Shown: positions 9,389 through 22,159, counted from the first letter of the stretch. The stretch is 64,000 nt of DNA from Daphnia pulex (GCF_021134715.1 NC_060023.1:8432001-8496000), one strand, 5' to 3'. The notes: generated by a model not told the origin, from the letters alone. Made by a program: numbers and translations.

Positions 9389-10172
9389 ATGAAGGTATAA
9401 AATTAATGTTTAAAATTATTCTTTTTTAAATATACTAGCTTTTAATTTTTTGATTAATGTCTTAGTCTGCAATTGTGAGCCTGTCATTGTTGTGCTTGTT
9501 GGTCGGCGTTTCGGAGGCGTGGTTCCTCAATCTCAAGTCCGGCAAATCTGACACTGCGACCACAGTGACGTCAGCACCGAATTCACGTAAAGTGATTCTG
9601 GTAGCCAAGAAGGTCTACGTTCCGATGTACGCGTCTGACGACACGGCCTCAGCAGTTGCCGACCGACTTCTGCCCATCTCTCCCGCACTGGCATCTTCTG
9701 ATGGAACTGTGATGACGGAAGGACGCCAACTGCCAATGGCCGTCGACTATTCCTCGATGTATCTTCAACCTCCTCCAGTTGCATCATACGCCATGTACGC
9801 CCCCGCTTCAGCTAACGTGGCTGCCGCTTACGCAGCTCCTGTTCAGGTCCCTGCTGTTGTTGCTGGCCAGGGCGTTGCACCCCAACAATATGCAGTTTAT
9901 TCCGCTGGATACGGAGCTGCTGGCCCGCAGTTCGTCCAATACGCTGGTGCTCCGCAGATGTCTGATGGGGTAAAATTTGACACAATCCAATTTCAAGTTG
10001 GCATAACATTTTCATATTTTTCGTTTTCGTATAGACTTGGGTGATGCAATACGCCGGAGCTGGAGATGCTGTTGCTGCTGGTGCGCCTTACCCGCCAACA
10101 GGAAACGACAAAGAGACAGTTGCCGATGGATCTGCAGTTCCGGTTCCAACTGAAGCGTATGAAAATGCTTGA
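9389..10172 (+). CDS. Secreted Ala/Tyr/Pro-rich cuticle-like protein
   Basis: Three coding exons: 9389-9394 (only Met-Lys), 9466-9969 and 10035-10172. They total 648 nt and encode 215 residues. The tiny Met-Lys exon followed by an intron is typical of arthropod cuticle and other secreted proteins. Residues 1-20 form a clear signal peptide (MKSAIVSLSLLCLLVGVSEA). The mature part has a polar N-terminal half and a middle rich in Ala, Pro, Tyr, Gln and Val, with repeated short units such as YAAPV, YAMYAP and YGAAGP. These resemble extracellular matrix, cuticle or adhesive proteins. I see no chitin-binding Rebers-Riddiford consensus, so the term cuticle-like rests on composition and gene structure only. 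Strongly promoted by a TATA box. Confidence 0.75.
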
Positions 10173-10787
10173 CTGAAGTGATCACAGATTTTATCTTATT
10201 AACTTAACCTTGTTTTATTAATCATAACTGACATGCCAACATAATTGATTGACTGTAAATAATAACCGGATAATAATACAAACTCTTTTTACCAAACTTG
10301 CGCAGTATTCGTATTTTTTGGTGTAGCAAATGTGTCGCATTGAAATCCTTCTCAATAATTTTAGACCGATAAAAAACGAAACCATAACAGAAATCAAACT
10401 AAAATTGAAAATAGCCTTTGGAATACCTTGCTAAATGTCCGCTGAGGTTGCTGGCAATATTATGCACCAACAGGTAACAGAAAAAGCAACAGATGGCGAA
10501 GCAAACGCTTGTCGCTGGCCTCGCAGCAAGCGATTCATTTGTTTCTTACGGTTTTTGACTTTTTGAGTTCACATACACAAAGCAAAAGTCAAAACAAACT
10601 GTCGCACAAATTCATGTGAGATAATTCATGTTTTTTTTATCTTGATAAGTCGACGGCTTAAATCAACTTATTATCGTTCTGTTCCGAGCTGTTGTTTATT
10701 CATACGCTGCGCTCTCTAGGTATGAGAAATATGCACGTTTAATTATAAATTTGTACAGTCGCGTTCGAACATCTAAGAATTACATCG
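10173..10787. other. Intergenic between secreted-protein gene and dioxygenase gene
   Basis: Contains the 3' UTR of the former and the promoter of the latter. No additional gene seen. Confidence 0.4.
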
Positions 10788-12542
10788 ATGGCAGCAAAAC
10801 ATTTGATGTGCAGAATACCTTCTTGCCTCTCCAGTGCAATATCCACCCCTCTTAAATCACTTAAACCATTTTACCACACTCAACAATTTGTATCAATTAT
10901 TAGACCGGTTTCTACTGCATGCTCTGTCGGGATTCAAGAAAGTACTAACCGTTTGGTTGTTAATTGGAAAGACAAGTTGACTGATGAATATCCCCTAGTT
11001 TGGCTGCGAGATAATTGCCAGTGCCCAGCATGTTTCGATCAGTCATCTCAATCCAGAACAATCAACTTTTCACATTTTCAGGTTAATCAAAAGTTTAAGC
11101 ATGTGGTGAGTTTGAAATCATGTTTTTAATTTAAGGTGATGAATGTTTGATTCTTATCTTATGACATCAGGCTACAACCAAGGATGCAGTAGAGGTTCAA
11201 TGGGAAGATGGTCATAAAAGTGCATACAACTTGGAATGGCTAAAGCAAAGGAGTTTTAACCAAAAAGAACAGCAAGGTTGGCTAGATGCCAATAAAGCAC
11301 CTTACAGTACATGGGGGGCAAGTTTTTTCAAGAACATCCCCGTGTTGGACTTCAATGCTGTTATTCAGGTAAAATAAAATGAGATACAATTTTATTATTC
11401 TCTCCCATCCCCAGTAGTAGGTCTCAATAATATTCGTCTAATACCCGCTGAATATTTTAAATGCAGGATGACAATGCTCTCTTAGACTGGCTTCATACAT
11501 TAGATGTGTGGGGTGTCTGCCTTTTTAAAAATGTCCCCCACAGTCTGGGGCAGGTTGGAATCCTGGCCAAGAGAGTCGGATTCATTAAGAAAACTCACTA
11601 TGGGTAAATGATTTGCCATGGGTATTATTTATTTGTGTTCCACTCTAATTGGATTTGTGTTAAAATTTTCTTATTTATCCACATCAGTGAGGAATTTAGT
11701 GTTCAAGCTAAAGCAAATGCTACTAATGTTGCTTACACCCAAGGATATTTACAGCTTCATACTGATTTGCCGTATTATGAATACAAACCAGGAGTAAATT
11801 CATAGTTAATTTTCGAATTTACTAATTAAGATTAACGTAAATTTTTTTCTTGAAGATTAACTTGTTACACTGCTACATCCAATATAAAGGAAATGGGGGA
11901 GACAGTCTTCTGACGGATGGATTTAAAATTGCTGAATGGCTTCGAGAAAACGATCCTGAAACCTACAAATGTTTGGCGGAAACTCGGGTGACGTGGACAG
12001 ACATTGGTCAGGAAAATGGTAACAAATTCCACAAAATTCACCATGCTCCTGTTATTTGGTAACAATGTTAAACCGCTTTTACAATTTTAACCCAACGTTG
12101 GTTAAAAAAATAATTTTGATTTCCTTAGTGAGTCAAGCGACGGGACCATCAGACGCATTAATTACAGCCAACCTCAGCGAGATTCACATATGGCAGTCCC
12201 CATCGATCAGGTTGAAAACTGGTACCGGGCTTTGAAAAAGTTTTATGATATGGCCCTTGATCCAGAGTACCTAGTCACATTCAAATTGCAACCAGGTAAT
12301 ATCCCATCTAATCAAAAACGATTTTTAGGTTTTATTTAAATATTGAAGAATAACGTTCTTTTGCAGGAGAAATGGTAACCTTTGATAATTTAAGAATATT
12401 ACACGGCCGGACAGCTTTTGGCGAACACCTCCAAGGTGAGCGTCACGTCCAGGGAGCTTATGTTGACTGGGATGAAGCCCGTTCTAGAATTCGTGTGTTG
12501 AAAGCCAACAAGGCGGCAAATAATTCGGGAAGATGCGGGTAA
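10788..12542 (+). CDS. BBOX1: Gamma-butyrobetaine dioxygenase-like Fe(II)/2-oxoglutarate enzyme
   Basis: Seven exons: 10788-11105, 11171-11368, 11467-11603, 11688-11793, 11856-12058, 12129-12295 and 12367-12542. They total 1,305 nt and encode 434 residues. The enzyme hydroxylates gamma-butyrobetaine to L-carnitine using oxygen and 2-oxoglutarate. The N-terminal zinc site is visible as C77-x-C79-x2-C82 in VWLRDNCQCPAC, with H121 (EDGHKSAY) as the fourth ligand. The iron triad is H242-x-D244 (LQLHTDLPYYE) and H389 (LRILHGRTAF). VQGAYVDWDEARSRIR near the end matches the family's C-terminal core. About 50 extra N-terminal residues rich in Ser, His and Lys with few acids may be a mitochondrial leader, unlike the cytosolic human enzyme. 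Trimethyllysine dioxygenase is the close alternative; the Cys pattern and C-terminus fit either, so the exact substrate is inferred. AATAAA signals follow at 12636 and 12659. Confidence 0.85.
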
Positions 12543-12664
12543 AGTTTTTATCATAAAGTCAAATATAGAACCTGGGATATTATGATGCATTTAATGTAGT
12601 GATTATTGTAACAAATAGAAAAATGTCTGCCAGTGAATAAATGAGTGGAATTAGGTTGAATAAA

Positions 12665-14969
12665 TTTATTTGTAGTCTGCCTTATTTCTGAATTCATTCC
12701 ATACTGAGATTGTTTTTCTATCAAACATCAATGCTGATAGCAGCAAAAATTTACAAAATCTCTTTGATCAGTTCTTTTTTGACGGGATTTTCGGGGGAAA
12801 TAATTAAGATAATATTTATAATAGCGTCTCGAGTCTTCCACCTATTTTAATTAACTTGGTATTATCAAACAGGGATCATGTTGGACGAACACTTGGCTAG
12901 TTTCCTTTATAAGTTTTCTTTGAATAAAATATATGCTAGGCAATGTCTGGCTTTCCGTCAAAAAAAGAAAGGATTTTCAAACCCATTTAGGTATTTATAG
13001 TTAAACAACGACACAGAGTAAACCGTGTGCCACCTTTTTTCTAAACGTATTATAACAATGCCACAGACACAACAAGACATAACCGCAAAATATGAATGCT
13101 ATGAATTCTTGATCTCCAGTCTAAGGCTTGTTCAATCTTGAAGTTTCATATGTGTACATGCTCTGTATCCGTTTGGGCCTACCCAAATAAAATCTTTCTA
13201 CATTTTATGATCTGTAAAAAAAAAAAAACTACGTAATAGGCCAGTGTCCCAGTGACATAGCCAAATTGTGTAAGAATAAGATAAAAATATGTCAAATGAC
13301 TACAATATAACTTATTGCGTGGGTTTATTAAAGTCGGTTAGCTTATTTGTTTCTACTGCCTCCCATTTTGATAACAATTGCAGGATTATGGCAGTTAATC
13401 AAAGTGCGGACGGTTCGATCGAGCCAAAGTTCAAACATGCATGGATTCCACTATCAACGTCTCGAAATTATAGTGACGTACTAACGAAACGGGCACACAT
13501 CCGCCACCCACTCGTTGAAATACGAAGGACGGTTCATTCACACTCAACATTTTAAAGTGAAAAGCGGAAAGAAAACGATAGATACGCGTGGAGCTAGAGG
13601 GTAGAAAATTCAAAAGACGCGATCGCCTCCTACATGTCGCTCCATGTCGTCCAAGTCTTTCAACAATTAAACACAACGAATTAATGATGAACTCTGTAGC
13701 TTCGGAGCTTTGGTATCATTGTTTTAGATATTTGATTGGAGCAGAATCCCTGATTATTGCTCTAATATACGGAGATAGCTAATCAAATGCCAACCTGTTA
13801 AAGAAATATCCAAGACTCTTTGCTAGAGTGCAGAGGTATAATAGATAGGCCCATTAGCAACTATTTCTATAAACAATAATCAAAAAGCATGGCCTATTTC
13901 CCAAGCTATTTCCACGTTTTGATTAATTTTTAAAAAGCCAGGTATATATACTGCCCAATTGTTCATTAACAAAGCAACCGGGCGGCATTTGCCCAACAGT
14001 GTGTTATACATACTGGAAAAGAAGCAATGATCCATTTTTTAACACGGAAGAGCTACGTCTTAAAGTCCATTCGGACATGCGAGCTGCATGCGAGTTCGGT
14101 GCGACGATTCTTACGGGCGTGGGCGGAGCGGAAAGGTGCAGATCCAATCACGGTCGACACGTTGCTATTATTTATACAAGGGCTGACATGCTCTCCGAGC
14201 CCTTCCCTATATGATTGCTCTTGAATGTTAATAGAGTCGTTTCGTACTTTGGTACGTGGGTAGTGCGGGCGAGTGCGGGTGATGCGGTCCATCAATATTT
14301 CTATAGCTGTTTCTCGTTACGACCGGTTAGAACTTGTCAGAATGGGCATTCATTGCCGTGTAATCCGAGAGTCGGAGGGAGGAAGTTGAATGAACTAAAC
14401 ATTGCTGCCATTGCTGCCATTGCTGAGGAACATATATACTCCCCAGGACATTCTTAGCCGATTTATTATTGACTGCGCTTCGAGATGGCTGTGACGTCAC
14501 TGGTGCCGAGAATCGCTCGGAACATGTGAGATCGGCGCTAATAATTCAATGCAATAACCTTTAAAAAAAATTAATCGGCTTGCTTTAGACCCTTAGACGA
14601 AACATGCTTTGAAATTAAATGCAGAGATCAAATCGAATTCATGACATTTTTGCATCACGGAGAAAGAAAATGTGATTAAAAAAATGACAGGACCACTATA
14701 GTGCCTGAGGTGAATTCCTGTAAATGCAATGTCAATAACCTTGTGCATTTCTATTTTTTGTTTGTTCCTTTTGATTTTTCTAAAGCGACCTTGGGAATTT
14801 ACTTAAATGACAGGACAATAGACGTATTTGAATGGGCGTATCCCGATGTGAAATGACAGCTGATCAGTATCAGTTGCGCACTTGAACTCGGCGTGTGTTT
14901 CACTTGTTTCTCGCAAACAGCTGAAAGTGAATAAATTCTACAATCGTCTATTACAAAAAGAATAGAAAC
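12665..14969. other. Intergenic, no supported gene
   Basis: Several ORFs of 60-90 codons on both strands (for example near 13289-13555 and 13999-14457) lack recognisable motifs and splice context. A small three-fold repeat of a 9-base ATTGCTGCC unit lies at about 14400-14425. A TCAGTT initiator-like site near 14870 may start the downstream BTB gene. Confidence 0.4.
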
Positions 14970-16136
14970 ATGTCCATCAAAGTGGAAGAAATGCGCCGTG
15001 GACTCTTTCGGGTCACGTGGACGATGAAGAGTTTAGGACACGACGACGTCACGCTGCAGAAGGGCGTCTTCCACCTGACCAATTCGCCTCCGCACTCGAC
15101 TTACATCGTTTACTCGCGATCCAGGAAGCCGTCGCTCATCGATTACGCCGACGTCTGCATCATGCTCAGGCGGAAATTAACCGAAAAGCTGCCGGAGAAA
15201 GAGGCCGATCTCCAACCGGCCCAAGTCAAAGTGCCGGGCGGCGCTGACTCGATCCTGTCGCCGGAACAGAAGCCGCTCTTCGTCTGGATCGAAAACGAAG
15301 TGCTGGGCAAGAAGCCCATGCTGAACCTGGAAGATGCCTGGCAGATTTTCGTGCCCGTCACCAACTACAACGAGCCCAAAGTCGTCGTGTGGATGGATTT
15401 CGGGACCAACAGCGTCGGCCAGTCGCGGATGATTCGAGATTTCGCCGACCTCTTCCTCAATCAAACCAGTTGCGACGTGCATTTCCGGCTCCAGGGCGTG
15501 GTCATGGGCGCCCACGTCGTGATTCTGACGGCCCGCAGCTCCGTATTCGCCACTATGTTCAAATGCGACATGAAAGAGTCGAAATCGAGAAAAGTCGTCA
15601 TCGAAGATATCGAGCCGGAAGTCTTCCGCCAGCTGCTCCACTACCTCTACACGGGCACCTGCCCGCTGCTGGAGATGAAATCCATCACGCGCGATCTCTA
15701 CGTGGCGGCCGACAAGTACGACGTCGAGACGCTCAAGAAGGAGTGCGTCGACATTTTGCTGGCCCAGCTGGACGTGAGCAATTCGATCGCCACGCTCGTC
15801 TGGTCTCATTTGCATTCGATCACGACCCTGTTCGACGCCTCGCTGAAATGCATCTCCCTCAACGGGCCGACCGTTTGCTTCCTGCCCGAGTGGAAGGATC
15901 TGACTCACGACTATCCCGATTTGTGTCTGATGGCCACCCAGCACATGATGAAGATCAAGGTGTACGGCGTCAGCTGCGAGAGCGATTGCGGAGGGGCCGA
16001 CTGCGAGACGGACCTCTGGGAAACGGAAGTGCAGAACGTCTTTCAAACGACCAGCGAAATCGACTGCGAGACGGACGGTGATTGGCTGGAATTTCCGGAA
16101 CAAATCCGCCGCATTGCTTCTCTGATTAAAATGTAA
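14970..16136 (+). CDS. BTB/POZ domain protein, intronless, paralogue 1
   Basis: Single open frame of 388 residues. An N-terminal region (about 1-130) resembles no textbook domain strongly, though its beta-rich pattern and position suggest a degenerate MATH/TD-like module. WMDFG at 141-145 opens the linker. The BTB/POZ fold spans about 165-265, with DVHFRLQGVVMGAHVVILTARS and FRQLLHYLYTG, plus AADKYDVETLKKEC, followed by a BACK-like helical tail (about 266-335). Proteins of this speckle-type POZ architecture usually act as substrate adaptors of Cullin-3 ubiquitin ligases in nucleus or cytoplasm; that role is inferred from family. The C-terminal 50 residues carry several Cys and acidic residues (CESDCGGADCETD). 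It is much more GC-rich than its surroundings. A 308-codon antisense frame is a shadow of this gene. Related to the gene at 17962. Confidence 0.88.
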   Translation: MSIKVEEMRRGLFRVTWTMKSLGHDDVTLQKGVFHLTNSPPHSTYIVYSRSRKPSLIDYADVCIMLRRKLTEKLPEKEADLQPAQVKVPGGADSILSPEQKPLFVWIENEVLGKKPMLNLEDAWQIFVPVTNYNEPKVVVWMDFGTNSVGQSRMIRDFADLFLNQTSCDVHFRLQGVVMGAHVVILTARSSVFATMFKCDMKESKSRKVVIEDIEPEVFRQLLHYLYTGTCPLLEMKSITRDLYVAADKYDVETLKKECVDILLAQLDVSNSIATLVWSHLHSITTLFDASLKCISLNGPTVCFLPEWKDLTHDYPDLCLMATQHMMKIKVYGVSCESDCGGADCETDLWETEVQNVFQTTSEIDCETDGDWLEFPEQIRRIASLIKM

Positions 16137-17961
16137 TTATGTTAACTGGATGCGCACAGCTTGTTCTTTTGAAATGAAATAAATGAATATTTGAGGAGAG
16201 TCGATCGGGAGTCTAAAACTATGTTCAGTTGAGGTGTCTATCGTGAGGAGATCTCTGAGAAGAATTTCTGTGAAACAAAAAGCCGTTGGCCTTTTAAGGA
16301 CTAAACAAACAGCCAACTGTATAATCTTAAATTTGATGGCCCGAACCCAGGTAGCGTGGAAATTCCGTGGGCGATGGTTCAAAGGTGCCCCCACCCCCAT
16401 AATTCAAACCAAAAAAAAAATTAATTGAAGTCTAATAATCTCGTAATAAGTACTACCTTTGCCAGATCAAGAGGTTGAAGTAGCCATCAAGAGAATATTA
16501 CACGTAATATCTTTCAACAACCAAACATTTTGGAACACACAACGTGGTAATTATGTAATTGACTCGACGTTGTTGGCAGCCTAGAATCACACCAAATCGA
16601 TTTCTTGTTTATTGTATCTATAACAATTATAACGATAAAAAAAAATTCATTTTGAGCTAAAAGTTTGCAATTAAATATTTAATTACCCCGCCAACTCTCT
16701 TCCGTTCGCTAAACACAAGTTGAATAACCAGAGTGTTATTGATTCACTTTCACACATGTTTTTCGTACAACCAACTCGAGCTAATGAGTCCCCCTTTAAC
16801 ATTGTATGGGTTATATCGTCCGCAATTTTCACGTATATAGCTTTGATCTGCCTAATGGCAGGTGATTAAAGTTGTAGGAAGTTGGCAGTGTCTCTAAGAG
16901 TCGATGCTCTCTTCCGTCCCTCATGTGATGGCATGACGTCGTGTGCACTCTATTTTTCCCGAGCCAATAGAAAAGCTCGAACTCTAGACCGGTATCAATA
17001 AACCAGACGTTTTTTGACGCTAACTGATTCCGTCCTTGAATTTTCATCTGGAAACCCCTTTCAGACTTATGAGTTATGAATATATATCAGGAAATAGATT
17101 TTCACCTTACGAAATGTTTTGATTGTTTTTTCCCTTGGGTGACGTTTAAAGAACACAACGTAAAAAAAGTAATCGAGACGGAAAACTCACTTTATTCGCT
17201 ACTATACTTGAAATAAAAAATTCTAACAAATAAGAAAACAAAACGTGACTTGCACAGTCACGGAGAAATTAGTTCAAGAAGTCCGAAAAGGTGCGCTCCT
17301 ATTTAAGGGTAACCACAAAAAAATGTGAACAAAAGAGCGCGCATTCAAAACACACTTGTTGACGAGAACCCGGTGCCCCGTTGAGAAAGTTACACATGTT
17401 TAGTCTCCTTCGCCATACATAGAACATCTTTTTGTCATTTCAAATTGTAGAATGAAAAGAAAAGAAAATAAACAGCGCATCTGTCTGAGCACCTTGCGTT
17501 GCATTTCATTTGTTGAGCCAAGGAAAAAATTATGCGCTGAACCGGTCTAAAATAATATTCAAATTTTCTGCTATTATTATTATTTTTTTATTTTATGATA
17601 CGGTACAAGATTGTTGCAGCGAAAAAGAGGATGGGCTCTATTGTGAAATTTTCCAGCGGGAAAATTGCGCCACCATTTATAGCTCGAAGGCATTTACCTT
17701 TACGCATAGAGAGGCCTGACAAGGCTTCTCACCTGCACCGAATTGACCGTAGTAGTATCGACGTAACACACATGTATTTTTTCAGTCTGTCGTGAGCTCA
17801 TTGAACTCGAATTCATCCTATTTTCAAACAAGTATCAGCCATTGGGCATTTCTCAAGGTAAAAATAAAATTGGCTCTTATTTTCAATTTAGCTAATAAAT
17901 AAAACCATAATTCTATTGATTCATTGTGTTGACAAATTGCAGACGTCATTAGATTAAAAAA
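16137..17961. other. Spacer between the two BTB genes
   Basis: AT-rich. No coding exon, RNA or repeat array recognised. An intron acceptor (TTGCAG) at about 17936-17941 near the downstream start may mark a spliced 5' UTR. Confidence 0.4.
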
Positions 17962-19065
17962 ATGGCCATTCCAGCCATTGAAGAAGTTCGCTCTGGATTG
18001 TACCTCATACGGTTTTGCCCAGATGACATTGAAAACGGCGAGCACACCTTTCACCTACGGAAATGCGATTACTATTCCTACACGTTGGTGTTGCAGCCGT
18101 GCCCCGAAGCCAGCCAAGGCACTCCCAGCATGCTGCTTTCGTTAATCAAGAGCCAGCAGTCAAACAAGATGAAAACCTTGCCGGTGGGCAGTAATTATCT
18201 CGATTTGGCCAAAGCCAACCAGCAAGACAAAAACAAAGTGGTCGACGATCAGCCCCGGTTTGTCTGGATCGTACCAAACGGGCAGCAGCAGCAGCAGCAG
18301 CAGTCGAATAAGGTAACGCATTTGAATCTCAACGCTTCCAGCGAGGACCTGATGATGAGCCACACGAAACTCAACTGGGGGCCCGTCACTTGTCCACTTG
18401 ACAAACGTTTCGACCTGTGGATGGATTTCGGGACGGAGACACTGGGCGAGAAGAAGGTCCTGAACCAGTGGGCCAGCCAACTCACCAAGCAGGAAAACAC
18501 CGACGTCGAGTTCAACGTTCAGGGTGAACTGATGGGCGCCCACAGTCCGATCATCGCGTCCGGCAGCCCCGTTTTCGCTTCGATGATGCAGCAGCAGCCG
18601 ACCCCCAAAAAACCCGTCAAAAGGACACCTTCCAAAGCCAAAGGAAAGTCGGCAGCAGTCTCAGCTGCCATCAAAGTCATCCAGATCAGCGACGTCGAGC
18701 CGCAAGTGTTCCAGCAGATCCTCCACTACTTGTACACGGGTCGAATTCCGCTGCTGGAAGAGGAAGGCATGGCCGATCGACTGTTCAAGGCGGCCGACAA
18801 GTACGGCCTGGACAATTTGAAAGACGAATGCGCAAGGTTCGTGCTGGCCGACCTGAACGAGCACAACGTCATCGACACTCTCATCTGGGCGTCTAAAAAT
18901 TCGCTGGCCAATCTCTTCGACTGCGCCCTCCATTTGGTGTCTTTGAATTACCCGCAGGTCAGTTCGCAACCGGATTGGCAAAATCTGATCGACAACCATC
19001 CGCAAATTTATTTGAGAGTGTCCCAGCTGATGGCCAACCTGCCCGGCAACGCTAGAGGAACATAG
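17962..19065 (+). CDS. BTB/POZ domain protein, intronless, paralogue 2
   Basis: Single frame of 367 residues with the same order as the upstream paralogue: EEVRSGLYLIRF at the N-terminus, FVWI at 100-103, DLWMDFGTETLGEKK at 151-165, BTB/POZ about 176-285 and a helical C-terminal tail. Key BTB strings are DVEFNVQGELMGAHSPIIAS, QQILHYLYTG and AADKYGLDNLKDEC. Two differences stand out. A run of seven Gln (108-114, encoded by pure CAG at 18283-18303) lies in the linker. A lysine-rich segment (about 210-237) is inserted inside the BTB domain where paralogue 1 has only 11 residues. The family usually recruits substrates to Cullin-3, but the insertion lies between core BTB elements and could change this. 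Intronless, GC-rich. Nearby paralogy points to local duplication followed by strong divergence. Confidence 0.87.
   Translation: MAIPAIEEVRSGLYLIRFCPDDIENGEHTFHLRKCDYYSYTLVLQPCPEASQGTPSMLLSLIKSQQSNKMKTLPVGSNYLDLAKANQQDKNKVVDDQPRFVWIVPNGQQQQQQQSNKVTHLNLNASSEDLMMSHTKLNWGPVTCPLDKRFDLWMDFGTETLGEKKVLNQWASQLTKQENTDVEFNVQGELMGAHSPIIASGSPVFASMMQQQPTPKKPVKRTPSKAKGKSAAVSAAIKVIQISDVEPQVFQQILHYLYTGRIPLLEEEGMADRLFKAADKYGLDNLKDECARFVLADLNEHNVIDTLIWASKNSLANLFDCALHLVSLNYPQVSSQPDWQNLIDNHPQIYLRVSQLMANLPGNARGT
18283..18303 (+). repeat. (CAG)7 coding microsatellite
   Basis: Seven uninterrupted CAG codons in BTB paralogue 2 encode Q108-Q114. Pure repeats like this often vary in length between individuals. Confidence 0.9.
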
Positions 19066-22000
19066 CGGTTGTTCTGTATCAGAAAAATGTGTGCCATTAT
19101 TTAAATGTGATTTTTTTTTTTTTAAATTTGGTTTTCTGGCATGATGTCAAAATGTATACTGCAATTTCATTCCGGCTATGGCGATGTTTCACCCCTTTTT
19201 GTTTGTCAAAGTCAAAATATGAACATTTGTATTACTGTTTCCATGCCGAGCTTGTCATGAATTATACATTGATTCAGCTGGAACAAAAGTTTGCCAATTT
19301 TTATTTTCTTTTACGGGTCCCAGCTGATAGAGACATACGCAATCACGCAAAATAAATATCGGTATATAGACTGGGCTAGTTTTCGGCTATAGAAGATGAA
19401 TAGTTTTTTGCGTGAGAAATGGCAAGATGATTTGGCTATATATACAGCGCGGTCTGGAAAGTTTCCAGACACCGCTCCCCGCTCAGTTTTATAATTCCAT
19501 CGTCCGACTTTTATCGTCAATTTTTTTAAATTCTTTTGCACGTCTCAACTCAGCAGCAGCAGCCATAAAGTAGAGGAACGAAAAGAATAACCGATCAATA
19601 TTTGCAAAAAAAACTTTTTTAGAAATGACATAATAATGATTGAAATTTTCTTCTTTGCCTTGATTGGCCTTGATATGCGTGTCCTTTATAATAATGTGAC
19701 GTGCACAACCGTATATTATGCACCCACGAGATAGAAATAACTGAAATTATTTGGTTGCTGGTCTTGTTGCTGGAACAACGTTGTTACGCACTGGATTGCA
19801 TAGAGACGGGTCGACGAAACATGCAGACGGTTTTCTTCGAACGATTTTAATTAGTCAATGAATTAAGTGCTTGCGTGGGTTTATTAGAGGGAGGGGGGAT
19901 TTAAAAATTCCAAGAATAAAATCGTAGCGTTGTCCTAATTTTGCAACTAGATTTAAATGATTAATCTAGATTTAAGTTGATGTTCCAAATGAATATCTGC
20001 TGTGAACCTTTGACTTTAATATTCTGTTATGAAATAAATCTAGCCCAAATATTTGGCAGAAAATTCGGATTCGGGTACATATCGATTGACCAAGATTCAT
20101 ATTCCTGATCGTTACACTACGTTGGATTTTCTTACATAAGGTAACTTTCCTTTTCTCGGCTTTTTATGCGGTTCCGGGTCTGATTCTTCTTCGCGTCTCT
20201 GATTCCAGGAGTTTTAAATTTCTCCCATTTTACCTTTTTTTTTTTTATTATTTTTGTATCATTTTTTAAATACTGGCTTATTAGGGAGGCAGAGAAATTA
20301 TACCTAGTTCGAATGTATAATAATTGAAAAAATCAAATGTCTTTTAAGTTGAGTTGAGCATAACGTCAGGAGGTACTCCGCGTGTCTACGACATTCCGGC
20401 TCTCCCGACAGTGCTATGGCGTTCAGCATTTTGAAACATTGATCAGCTACATATTGAAACTGATGGGTTTAGTGTGTAGTATAGTAGGGGTTGCAAGTAA
20501 TTCAATGTTGCACCGTCCCTCCGCTCCTACTGTCCCGAACATGAATTTAATATTAGCCTATATGGTGAAGGGCAGCTGAGGAAACTTTTATTCTCAAATG
20601 TGTATATGTACTTTCTTTTATTGCCATCCTTATACATCCCCGTCGTGTACTGTATATGTACTATAAAATGAACCCCAAAAAATGAAATTGCTTAAACCTT
20701 ATAGTGAAACTGGCAGATATTTCGTCGTCAAATATAATTGGGAATTTCTATAGCTGTTCTAGTTTTTCTTTCTCCCGTACGACACACAACAAGTGGCTGG
20801 GCTTTCTTGTGGTGCACAAACACACTCGAAGAAACTGGTGAAATAGCTTCAAGTGCAAGCCAAATAATAAATCTCTTGCTTTTCTCCGACTAATAAACAC
20901 GCGCGTACACAATGCAAAGTTAAGTCGTCACATCTTCTCTGGAAATGGCTATTATGATGCAGCAGCAGCTGAATAAGTTTCCGAGTACTATATACGCTCA
21001 GCTCCATTCAAAACGATCGTGACGGAGTCGGTTGTCGACACAAACCCCATTATTTGCGTTCACAGAACCGCCACCACCCACACCACAAATAAACCGTGAG
21101 GGAGAGAAGATAGAGAACTTCACCAGACGTGAGATTGTTGAATTCTAGACTGCCGGGAGGATGACACATGCGCTCACGCTGTGTGTACAGAGAGAAGAGG
21201 CGATATTGTCACGCTGTTCGGCGTGATGCTGCTGCTGGTGAATCGAACTTTTTCTCTATCCATTTCCACGGAAATGAATGTGTAATTGTGTATACATGTT
21301 GCCGGAGCGAAACTGTAACGCGCTGGATGTATAAGAGAAGACACCGTTCGAGACTTTCTAGGATATGAACTGAAACTCAATTGGCACTCTCTCTCCCATC
21401 TACCCAAGGTGTTGAAAATGGGGACATCGCGATAAATAATAACCGCCATATATCCATTGTAATAATAAAAGTAGTCTACAGCACACATCTATCCTTCATT
21501 CCTTCTTGTAGTTGGTCCCATTTCCCCTCTGTTTGTTTTAGGTAATTTGGCAAGTCCTTCAAGTCGACAAGAAGCAGAGGCGCGGGGGTTTTCCATCTTC
21601 TATTTGTGAGAGCCAACTGCTGGTTTTACCGAAAGGGTCTAATATAATTAATTAAACGAATCTTATATTTACGTCTCTAAATTGTGTTGACTAAAATATA
21701 ATCAGCCGAAACAAGAAATCAAAAAAATTCAATTCATCAATTTTATTTGTTTGTTTGTTTTTTAAATTCTCTCTAATTGAGTTCAGTGTCCTAATCAGGA
21801 ATGCAGTCAAGGTTACATAATTCTGTATTCCCGGTCGATGGCGATGTCTTCCCAAAAAAATAAAAATAAAAAATCCTGAACCGAGTGCGCGCTTGCTATA
21901 CACAAAGCTATCAAAGAATGGATCAATAATTCATTAGAGCATTTCGCTTGGCGTCAACTTGAATATGAGCGACAAAAAAAGGGAAAGAAAAACAAATAAA

Positions 22001-22159
22001 AAAATGTGTCTGTACATACAGTTCTCCTCCCGGCTTCTCGTCTTGACTATTTTCAAATAATCCGAACTGAGCCCAGCCCCCGAGTGTGTGTGTGTGTCTG
22101 TAGATCGTCCCATGGCGCTTCCCTACACAGAGCGACGATAGATCCGAATCTCTACAACG
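19066..22159. other. Intergenic, upstream of the sulfotransferase gene
   Basis: AT-rich, no supported gene. A short (GT) run lies at about 22085-22096. ORFs of 60-105 codons here lack motifs or splice partners. Confidence 0.4.

Noticed and set aside
13289-14457. Cluster of ORFs of 60-90 codons between the dioxygenase and BTB genes
   Set aside because: Overlapping frames on both strands, no motif, no promoter or splice pattern.
15177-16103. Minus-strand 308-codon frame
   Set aside because: Antisense shadow of BTB paralogue 1, caused by its GC-rich codon use.
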